The notes under the pieces: generated by a model
Databases searched by the model: none
What the model was told of the DNA's origin: nothing
Seen by the model: only the letters and a program-made list of their open reading frames with translations
Program-made: the position numbers and the translations under genes
Source of the DNA: Candidatus Firestoneibacteriota bacterium
Lineage (GTDB): Bacteria > JACRDZ01
Length of the DNA: 5,145 nt
Direction: 5' to 3'
NCBI GenBank assembly: GCA_016212735.1
Contig: JACRDZ010000033.1
Coordinates: 1 to 5,145 of the forward strand
Shown here: piece by piece, positions 1 through 4,607 of the stretch
Position numbering within the stretch: position 1 is the first letter of the stretch
Layout: each line of letters begins with the position of its first letter

Positions 1-977
1 CAAGGGGCGGCATTTATAAAATCTTTACCAATCCATTTTATGCGGGGGTCATTGAATGGAGTGGCAAACAATACGAAGGCAAGCACGAACCAATGATTAC
101 GCTTGAGGAATATGAACGAGTTCAGGTATTACTTGGCAAAAAAGGGAAGTCAAGACCGCAAAAACATGAGTTTGCTTATACCGGGTTTATTCGGTGTGGT
201 GAATGCGGATGTCTTTTTACAGCTGAAACAAAAAAGAAAAAAATAAAAAACTCAGAAGAAATTAAAAAATATACTTATTATCATTGCACAAGAAAGAAAA
301 AAGATATTAATTGTTCACAAAGAAAAGTAATTAGAGAAGATGAATTAGAGCTTCAAATCGAAAATGAATTAAAAAAATATACTATTTTACCTGAGTTTAG
401 AGATTGGGCTTTAGAGATTTTGAATAATAAAAATGATGTTGAAATTGAAGATAGAAGTAAAATTCATGAAAATCAAAGTAAGACAATTTTGCAAACTCAA
501 AAAGAATTAGATAATTTAGTTAAAATGAGATACAAGGAATTAATAACAGACGAAGAATATATTAAAGAACGAAATCTTTTAGAAAATAAAATTATTCACT
601 TAAAAGAACGACGAAAAGAAACCGAATCAAGAGCTGAAAAATGGTTAGAATTAACAGAAAAAACTTTTGATTTTGCCACTTATGCAAGAAATGCTTTTAT
701 TAATGGAGATATTCAAACTAAGAAAGAAATATTAATGGCTTTAGGTCAGAACCCAACTATAAAAGATGGGAAGCTTAGTATTCAAGCCAATGAGTGGTTA
801 CAGCCTATTGGAAAAGATTATCCTGCCTTAGAAGCAGAATTTGTAAAGTTAGAACCGAATAAAAACCTTGCTACCACAGAACAAAATGAAGCTTTGGATG
901 CCATTTATACACAATGGCTGGGGAGGAAGGAATCGAACCCTCACAAACAGATCCAGAGTCTGCTGTCCTACCGTTAG
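1..977 (+). CDS. Large serine recombinase, C-terminal part (5' end outside window)
   Basis: The reading frame is open from the window edge (first full codon at base 3), so the N-terminal catalytic resolvase domain is not present here. The visible 324 residues begin with the end of the 'Recombinase' domain, recognisable from NPFYAGVIEW, HEPMITLEEYERVQ and a GK-rich linker. A recombinase zinc ribbon follows, with CGECG, then HC and a further Cys after DIN. Next comes a long charged coiled coil with the family-typical LITDEEYIKER. The tail, with GDIQTKKEILMALG, is usual for large serine integrases. Such enzymes cut and rejoin DNA at att sites to integrate or excise mobile elements. The last 20 codons and the TAG stop lie inside tRNA-Gln on the other strand, so the native C-terminus was probably replaced at the integration junction. 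G+C falls from about 41% (bases 1-240) to about 22% (241-480) within the gene. The family call is firm; the element's extent cannot be seen. Confidence 0.9.
   Translation, partial: RGGIYKIFTNPFYAGVIEWSGKQYEGKHEPMITLEEYERVQVLLGKKGKSRPQKHEFAYTGFIRCGECGCLFTAETKKKKIKNSEEIKKYTYYHCTRKKKDINCSQRKVIREDELELQIENELKKYTILPEFRDWALEILNNKNDVEIEDRSKIHENQSKTILQTQKELDNLVKMRYKELITDEEYIKERNLLENKIIHLKERRKETESRAEKWLELTEKTFDFATYARNAFINGDIQTKKEILMALGQNPTIKDGKLSIQANEWLQPIGKDYPALEAEFVKLEPNKNLATTEQNEALDAIYTQWLGRKESNPHKQIQSLLSYR
915..977. other. Candidate attachment-site junction in the tRNA-Gln gene
   Basis: The recombinase reading frame crosses into the tRNA from its 3' (CCA) side and ends in the D-arm. Mobile elements often integrate into the 3' part of a tRNA gene and rebuild an intact copy, with the integrase gene at the junction. 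The arrangement matches that. The second att copy is not in the window, so the crossover core cannot be defined, and tRNA targets are less common for serine than for tyrosine recombinases. Confidence 0.4.
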
Positions 978-988
978 ACGACTCCCCA
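915..988 (-). tRNA. tRNA-Gln (anticodon CUG, bases 954-956)
   Basis: The minus strand folds into a complete 74-nt cloverleaf including an encoded CCA. The acceptor pairs TGGGGAG with CTCCCCA, giving the U1-A72 pair typical of bacterial tRNA-Gln, with discriminator G73. The D-loop holds G18G19. The anticodon loop is CTCTGGA, with U33 and anticodon CUG reading CAG codons. The T-loop is the canonical TTCGATT on a five-pair stem. All invariant bases are present, so it should be a working translational tRNA. It lies 93 nt downstream of the tRNA-Cys-like gene on the same strand, probably in one transcript. Its 3' half is overlapped antisense by the end of the recombinase gene. Confidence 0.97.
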
Positions 989-1081
989 ATTTGAGTTTGA
1001 GAGTTTAAGGAGTTGTATAGCATGTTAACTTTTTATAAGTTACTGGAGTTCTCTCTACAAATTCACTGAATTTAAATAATG

Positions 1082-1155
1082 TGGAGGCGAGGGAAGGACT
1101 TAAACCTTCGTATACAGCTCTGCTGGCTGTAGCATATTCTCTCTGCCACCTCGCC
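1082..1155 (-). tRNA. Atypical tRNA-Cys-like gene (anticodon GCA, bases 1121-1123)
   Basis: The minus strand gives a 74-nt cloverleaf with a perfect seven-pair acceptor (GGCGAGG/CCTCGCC), a five-pair anticodon stem (ACAGC/GCTGT, plus a sixth T-A pair), a five-pair T-stem (GAAGG/CCTTC), discriminator U73 and an encoded CCA. U73 and anticodon GCA are the usual identity marks of tRNA-Cys. The loops break the rules. The D-arm GCAGAGAGAATATGC has no G18G19, the anticodon loop CAGCAGA has A33 in place of the near-universal U33, and the T-loop TTTAAGT has U56 in place of C56. The partners G19 and C56, which normally pair to form the elbow, are therefore both missing. Either it is a pseudogene whose stems survived, or it is a specialised tRNA-like RNA. 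The neighbouring tRNA-Gln is normal in all these positions. Confidence 0.75.
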
Positions 1156-1176
1156 ATATTTATATAAAGGAAATAT

Positions 1177-1205
1177 ATCCTATTATAATATAAATTATTT
1201 GTCAA
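1177..1205 (-). promoter_or_regulatory. Sigma70-type promoter for the two tRNA genes
   Basis: On the minus strand a consensus -35 box TTGACA (1205-1200) is followed after 17 nt by TAGGAT (1182-1177), which keeps the key T, A, A and T of the -10 box. The expected start near 1170 leaves about 15 nt before the first base of the tRNA-Cys-like gene. It lies just downstream of the HD-GYP stop codon, so the tRNAs can be expressed independently of that gene. Confidence 0.6.
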
Positions 1206-1213
1206 TACTATTT

Positions 1214-2251
1214 TTATTTTAATGTTTTTAAATTACATTCTTTTTTAAATTCTTCACGCAAAATTTCTACAAAAATTTTAGCTACCTGCGGATCGAATTG
1301 AGCCCCTGCATTTTTCTCTACTTCATCAATAGCTTCTTCTTTTGTAAATGCGAGTCTATATGGACGGTTTGTGATCATTGCATCATAAGAATCAACAACA
1401 TTTAAGATGCGTGAACATAATGGGATATTCTCTCCTGAAACACCGTCCGGATACCCTTTACCGTCAAAACGTTCATGATGAAAACGAATCAAAGGTCGGA
1501 TTTTTTTAAGTAAAGGAACTGATTCCAATATTTGTTCACCGATCACTGTATGTTCTTTAACTATTTCAAATTCTTCTTTATCCAGTCTTCCTGTTTTTCC
1601 AAGAATAAATAAAGGAAGACCAACTTTACCTATATCATGAATTATACATAAATACTGTAAATCTTTTTTCATTTCCTCCGAAAAGTTTAATTTTTCTGCA
1701 ATTTTAAATGCGTAACGCTCTACCCTTGAAGCATGCCCATGGAAAAATGGGTCGAGAGCTTCAATAGCATATGACATAGCTTTTAAAACATCAAAAAAAT
1801 TAGCATAAAAATATTCTTTTTGATATTCAGCTTCTATATATTTACCAAGATAATTAACAAAATTCATAAATATTTCTCTGTCTTTCTCTGTAAAATCCAC
1901 TTCAGAACGGAATAGCGCCATAAATCCATTATGTGACTTCTGAATTGATAATGGGGCAACAATATAATAAGGTAAATGTGTTAGTGCAGGTAAAGTTTTT
2001 TCAGTCTCATTAATCAAATTTTCAGGTGTCAAATCATCAAAGTTAAGAGAAATGTTATTTCTAGATTCCAACTGTTTTCTTTTTATTATATTTACTATCT
2101 CTTCTACAAGATTTGAAGGTAATGTATTTTGTGAATAAATTAGAAATCTATAATGTGATTGATCACTTCTTAATATGCTTGCACTCACCTGATAATAAAG
2201 AATCTTAGATAATAATTGATTCGTTTCTTCAAAAATTTGTTTCAATTCCAT
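1214..2251 (-). CDS. HD-GYP domain protein, probable c-di-GMP phosphodiesterase
   Basis: This complete 345-residue cytoplasmic protein has no signal peptide or membrane segment. Residues 1 to about 145 look like a GAF-type sensor or regulatory domain, by general pattern only (for example LPYYIVAPLSIQ and GFMALFRSEVDFTEKDREIF). Residues about 150-335 are a textbook HD-GYP domain: HGHASRVERYA (171-181), the HDIGK metal motif (H205, D206), EHTVIGEQIL (233-242), HHERFDGKGYP with the GYP triplet at 266-268, DSYDA (287-291), and RPYR (296-299). All expected metal and substrate residues are present, so hydrolysis of cyclic di-GMP is likely. The ATG at 2251-2249 has AAGGAG (2263-2258) six nucleotides upstream, which fixes the start. 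It is divergent from the peptide operon and shares a 400-bp intergenic region with it. No terminator hairpin is visible after its stop. Confidence 0.93.
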   Translation of the reverse strand: MELKQIFEETNQLLSKILYYQVSASILRSDQSHYRFLIYSQNTLPSNLVEEIVNIIKRKQLESRNNISLNFDDLTPENLINETEKTLPALTHLPYYIVAPLSIQKSHNGFMALFRSEVDFTEKDREIFMNFVNYLGKYIEAEYQKEYFYANFFDVLKAMSYAIEALDPFFHGHASRVERYAFKIAEKLNFSEEMKKDLQYLCIIHDIGKVGLPLFILGKTGRLDKEEFEIVKEHTVIGEQILESVPLLKKIRPLIRFHHERFDGKGYPDGVSGENIPLCSRILNVVDSYDAMITNRPYRLAFTKEEAIDEVEKNAGAQFDPQVAKIFVEILREEFKKECNLKTLK

Positions 2252-2504
2252 TTTTATCTCCTTAAATCGATATAAATCAATTATAAGCCTGTTGTTTCAA
2301 ATATATTACTAAAATAAAAAACTGTTAAATTTATATAATAATTAAATGGATAATGAGTATAAAATATGTTATGATTATATACTGAGATTATTATTTAAGC
2401 AAATAAAAAATTAATAATTCATTTCTGAAGAAACATTTTACTAATATTTAAGGTAAATATGAGTAGAAGTTAATCGGTTTATATATTATTTGTACTGTGT
2501 AATG

Positions 2505-2518
2505 AACTTAATTAAGTT
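2505..2518. repeat. 14-bp perfect palindrome upstream of the operon promoter
   Basis: AACTTAATTAAGTT is its own reverse complement and ends nine bases before the -35 box at 2527. The position suits an activator or repressor binding site for a dimeric regulator. In DNA this AT-rich a chance palindrome is possible. Confidence 0.4.
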
Positions 2519-2526
2519 GATTTCAC

Positions 2527-2556
2527 TTGACATATTTTCATATAATGTTATATATT
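2527..2556 (+). promoter_or_regulatory. Sigma70-type promoter of the peptide operon
   Basis: A consensus TTGACA (2527-2532) is followed after 18 nt by TATATT (2551-2556). Transcription would start near 2563 and give a leader of about 90 nt before the GTG of the small peptide gene. A perfect TATAAT at 2541 is too close to this -35 box (8 nt) to pair with it. Confidence 0.6.
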
Positions 2557-2559
2557 ATT

Positions 2560-2582
2560 ACATAATATTATGTTATGCATAA
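2560..2582. repeat. Two overlapping palindromes at the predicted transcription start
   Basis: ACATAATATTATGT (2560-2573) and TTATGCATAA (2573-2582) are each perfect palindromes and share one base. They sit directly on the predicted start of transcription, a typical place for a repressor operator. Nothing in the window shows which regulator would bind. Confidence 0.4.
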
Positions 2583-2584
2583 AT

Positions 2585-2607
2585 TATTAAACACAAGTAG
2601 TTTAATA
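2585..2607 (+). promoter_or_regulatory. Weak hairpin in the 5' leader of the peptide gene
   Basis: TATTAAAC (2585-2592) pairs perfectly with GTTTAATA (2600-2607) around a 7-nt loop. The stem has eight pairs but only one G-C. It lies in the predicted leader about 30 nt ahead of the ribosome binding site and has no U-tract, so it is not a terminator. Confidence 0.3.
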
Positions 2608-2651
2608 GAATTTCAATGAAACTAATAAATAATTTTGAGGGGGTGAGTATT

Positions 2652-2711
2652 GTGAAAATCTCATATATAAAACCTAAAATAGTTGCCAGTTCTTGCGTTC
2701 ATCCATGTTAA
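2652..2711 (+). CDS. 19-residue Cys-ending peptide, candidate RiPP precursor
   Basis: The predicted peptide is MKISYIKPKIVASSCVHPC, ending directly in the second cysteine. The GTG start at 2652 follows a very strong Shine-Dalgarno sequence (GAGGGGGTGAG, about 2636-2646) at good spacing. This is the best ribosome binding site in the window and the main reason to think the frame is translated. A basic N-terminal half is followed by a C-terminal core with CxxxC and a His-Pro between the cysteines. It precedes a SPASM-domain protein, as the precursors of many radical-SAM-modified peptides do. No match to a named precursor family is recognised. It could instead be a regulatory leader peptide or an unmodified signalling peptide. 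An in-frame GTG at 2643 would overlap the ribosome binding site and is less likely. No leader-peptidase motif such as double glycine is visible. Confidence 0.6.
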   Translation: MKISYIKPKIVASSCVHPC

Positions 2712-2854
2712 CATATTAAGCAACCAGACAATTTTGTTTTTGGCTCATATAAATGTATTGTTATTAGCATAATATGTTTTATGTAAACTGATAGAATAAA
2801 AGCTTTGTGTGAACTTTTTCTTCATTGTATTTAAAAGATAAAAAGTTTTTCTTT

Positions 2855-2882
2855 TTGACATTTCTTTAAAATGTTGTAAAAT
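2855..2882 (+). promoter_or_regulatory. Strong internal promoter for the SPASM gene
   Basis: A consensus TTGACA (2855-2860) is followed after 16 nt by TAAAAT (2877-2882), facing the SPASM gene. The predicted start near 2889 lies just before GGGGAG and leaves a leader of about 20 nt to the TTG codon. It sits inside the inverted repeat, close to its right arm. Confidence 0.6.
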
Positions 2883-2890
2883 TACCTATT

Positions 2891-2896
2891 GGGGAG
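2891..2896 (+). promoter_or_regulatory. Ribosome binding site deciding the SPASM gene start
   Basis: GGGGAG lies 12 nt before the TTG at 2909, which is slightly long spacing. It is the only Shine-Dalgarno-like sequence near the gene. The in-frame ATG codons at 2933 and 2951 have none, although ATG 2951 begins directly before the conserved KTPLRVTW block. In a long transcript three of its bases (GAG) would pair with 2744-2746. Confidence 0.5.
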
Positions 2897-2908
2897 CCGA
2901 ATAACTGG

Positions 2909-3889
2909 TTGCTTAATTATTATGGTATTAGTATGCAAAAAAATAATTGTATGATATTAAAAACACCTCTTAGAGTAACATGGAAAATATCAAATAAAAG
3001 CTCTATTAATAAAAAAATACTTACTGATTTAATTACTTCTCGAATTTTTTTACTTAAATTAAATTTAGGTAAATTTAATTTAAACAATGAAGAGGTGTCA
3101 GAAGTAATAAACACACTAACCAAAAATGGAGTTCGTGTATCTATAAATATAGATATATCAGCAATAGATGAACTACTTTCTTTAGACCTCCTGAATATAA
3201 AATTTGACAAACTGATTTTTGAAATTCAATCCGTTAAAGAACTCCAAAAAAACAGTAAAAAAGTTGAACATTTTAATAAAAAATTTAATTTACCAAAAGC
3301 TGTCAGTATATCTTTAACAAATAATAATATAAGTGAAGTTAGTTCTATTGTAGAAAATGCTAAAAATATGCATTTTAGAGAAATAATTTTTATTAATGAT
3401 GAAATAGCAGATAAAAAAATCACAAATAAAAAGAAATATAATTTCTCTACAGAAAAATGGGATGGATTTAAGAAAATAATAAAGAAAAACCATCAAAAGT
3501 GGAATAAAGAAATAAATTTCACTATACATGATTATTTCATATGGAAAGAGTTCCCAAAACAGGAAAATGACAATAAAGTAATTAAAGGAGAATATAACGG
3601 TTGTCAGGCAGGGAACGTACTGGCATATATTTCAACAAATGGGGATGTATTCCCCTGTGCTTCCATGCCTTTTAAAATGGGGAATTTACAAGAATCTAAT
3701 TTTCAGGAAATATGGGCATCGGAAAAACGCAAAATGCTATATAATACGTTAAATAGCGAATTAGAGTTATGTATGAATTGCAGATTCGTAGACTGTAAAG
3801 GTGGGTGCAAAGGTATGTCATATTTTTTATATAACAATTTTAATAATCAAGATAGATTATGCCCTTTTAAAGTCAAAGAACAGTTATAA
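2909..3889 (+). CDS. Radical-SAM-like SPASM protein lacking the SAM-cluster motif
   Basis: The protein has 326 residues from the TTG, or slightly fewer from the ATG at 2933 or 2951. Residues 18-30 (KTPLRVTWKISNK) match the start of radical SAM/SPASM peptide-modifying enzymes. There the next residues should be a CNLNCKHC-type CX3CX2C motif. Here they are SSINKKIL, with S31, K35 and L38 in the cysteine positions. The following GGEP motif is replaced by GKFN (54-57) and the segment between is shortened. The barrel-like middle follows. The C-terminal SPASM domain is intact: C232, G245, C250, C288, C291, C296, C300 and C318, enough for two auxiliary iron-sulfur clusters. It should therefore not cleave SAM itself. 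Non-catalytic SPASM partners are known from some radical-SAM peptide systems, as I recall GeoRSP. It probably binds or presents the upstream peptide. The next gene follows after 55 nt. Confidence 0.8.
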   Translation: MLNYYGISMQKNNCMILKTPLRVTWKISNKSSINKKILTDLITSRIFLLKLNLGKFNLNNEEVSEVINTLTKNGVRVSINIDISAIDELLSLDLLNIKFDKLIFEIQSVKELQKNSKKVEHFNKKFNLPKAVSISLTNNNISEVSSIVENAKNMHFREIIFINDEIADKKITNKKKYNFSTEKWDGFKKIIKKNHQKWNKEINFTIHDYFIWKEFPKQENDNKVIKGEYNGCQAGNVLAYISTNGDVFPCASMPFKMGNLQESNFQEIWASEKRKMLYNTLNSELELCMNCRFVDCKGGCKGMSYFLYNNFNNQDRLCPFKVKEQL

Positions 3890-3944
3890 AATGATGTTCT
3901 ATATCTTTTAGTATTAAAACATATCAATAAAATGAGGTTGTATT

Positions 3945-4577
3945 ATGATAAAAAACAAATTAGTATTATTTATTTTTTTTATTTATTTTATTTCTTTTGG
4001 TTTAATTAAAAACGGACATGCTTGTCTTGGAAAAACACTTACTATCGGATATAAAAATTTTGCTGAACAGAAAATTCTAGCTGAAGTTCTTTATGTAATA
4101 ATTACAGAACGGACAGGGACGACAGTTGTGTTGAAAAGCTTTAATAGTACTAAAGAATGCTATGAAGCTCTTATGAAAGGAGAGATTAACCTATACGTGG
4201 AATATATTGGAGCAACATACAGTGAAATACTTCATAAAGATAATCTGCAAACTGAATCTGAAAAAGAAAAAATTTTAGAGTTAATAAAGGATAATTACAG
4301 CCAGAAAAAAAATTTAATAGTATTAAATGCTTTTGGATTTGAAAGTATTGCTCCGGAGAATGAATATCTTCGCAAAAAAAGATTACCTCTTACTGCAACT
4401 CCAATAATAGGGAAAGAAACATTGAATATGTTTCCAATTCTGCCAAGTTTATTGAATAAGCTGGGTGGAAAAATTGATACTCCTTCAATAAAAGCCTTGA
4501 TAAAACTGGTGGAAAAAGATAATATGAATCCCAGAACCGCAGTACAAAATTTTTTAAAGATTAAAAAACTAATTTAA
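3945..4577 (+). CDS. Exported glycine-betaine-type solute-binding protein, apparently single-lobed
   Basis: Residues 1-26 form a signal peptide (basic start, then LVLFIFFIYFISFGLI). It ends at GHA-C27, either a signal peptidase I site or a very relaxed lipobox. Residues 30-96 match the start of the OpuAC/OsmF family of osmoprotectant-binding proteins: TLTIGYKNFAEQKILAEVL, then ALMKGEINLYVEYIGATYSEIL. Residues about 148-205 match the end of the same family: PLTATPIIGKETLNMFPIL, LLNKLGGKI and the final FLK helix. The mature family is normally about 270 residues. Here the region that forms the second lobe, between about residues 130 and 148, is missing, giving 210 residues in total. The ATG at 3945 has GAGG seven nucleotides upstream. 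No permease or ATPase gene is next to it, so it may bind a peptide or partner rather than feed a transporter. Family match is confident; function is not. Confidence 0.8.
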   Translation: MIKNKLVLFIFFIYFISFGLIKNGHACLGKTLTIGYKNFAEQKILAEVLYVIITERTGTTVVLKSFNSTKECYEALMKGEINLYVEYIGATYSEILHKDNLQTESEKEKILELIKDNYSQKKNLIVLNAFGFESIAPENEYLRKKRLPLTATPIIGKETLNMFPILPSLLNKLGGKIDTPSIKALIKLVEKDNMNPRTAVQNFLKIKKLI

Positions 4578-4607
4578 GGGGCTGCTCGAAACCCTAAGGG
4601 AATACCA

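Larger units (their letters stand above)
2252..2651. other. Divergent AT-rich intergenic region
   Basis: These 400 bases separate the HD-GYP gene (-) from the peptide operon (+) and hold no convincing gene. The part from about 2265 to 2500 shows only AT-rich sequence and the ribosome binding site of the HD-GYP gene. A very weak minus-strand promoter (TTGAAA at 2300-2295, TTTATA at 2276-2271) may serve that gene. The part from 2500 onward is structured: a 14-bp palindrome, a promoter, two overlapping palindromes, a weak hairpin and a strong ribosome binding site, each listed separately. Confidence 0.7.
2715..2917. repeat. 13-bp perfect inverted repeat enclosing a promoter segment
   Basis: ATTAAGCAACCAG (2715-2727) is the exact reverse complement of CTGGTTGCTTAAT (2905-2917), with 177 bp between the arms. 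It starts four bases after the peptide stop codon and its right arm covers the TTG start of the next gene. A further eight pairs (2739-2746 with 2894-2901, one of them G-T) lie inside the arms, offset by an asymmetric internal loop. The arms contain G/C bases, so in this AT-rich setting the match is unlikely to be chance. It may be the recombination arms of an invertible promoter, a small transposon-like element, or an RNA stem. No clear target-site duplication is seen. Confidence 0.7.

Noticed and set aside
1024..1073. Short inverted repeats between the two tRNA genes (TAACTT/AAGTTA and AAATTCA/TGAATTT)
   Set aside because: Both are short and AT-only or nearly so, and the second has a 1-nt centre that cannot form an RNA loop; probably chance.
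1005..1205. A 66-codon minus-strand frame containing MARWQREYATAS
   Set aside because: It is a read-through of the tRNA-Cys-like gene and its flanks, a common false gene over tRNAs; it has no supporting ribosome binding site or family match.
2346..2414. A 22-codon plus-strand frame (MDNEYKICYDYILRLLFKQI...) in the intergenic region
   Set aside because: There is no Shine-Dalgarno sequence before it and frames of this length are expected by chance in AT-rich DNA.
1082..2711. A functional link between the odd tRNA-Cys and the Cys-ending peptide, as in enzymes that add Cys from Cys-tRNA to peptides
   Set aside because: They lie on opposite strands with the HD-GYP gene between them, and no LanB-like aminoacyl-tRNA ligase is visible; attractive but unsupported.
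2833..2857. A- and T-runs (AAAAG then CTTTTT) as a terminator between the peptide and SPASM genes
   Set aside because: The possible stem is almost only A-U pairs and runs straight into the TTGACA of the internal promoter; too weak to call.
2920..3529. Three minus-strand frames opposite the SPASM gene
   Set aside because: They are antisense shadows rich in Phe, Leu and Ile, produced by the A-rich coding strand; they have no recognisable domains.
4578..4600. A G/C-rich patch (GGGGCTGCTCGAAACCC) resembling some insertion-sequence ends
   Set aside because: No matching inverted end or target duplication is in the window; it simply fills the 30-nt gap and contains the next ribosome binding site.
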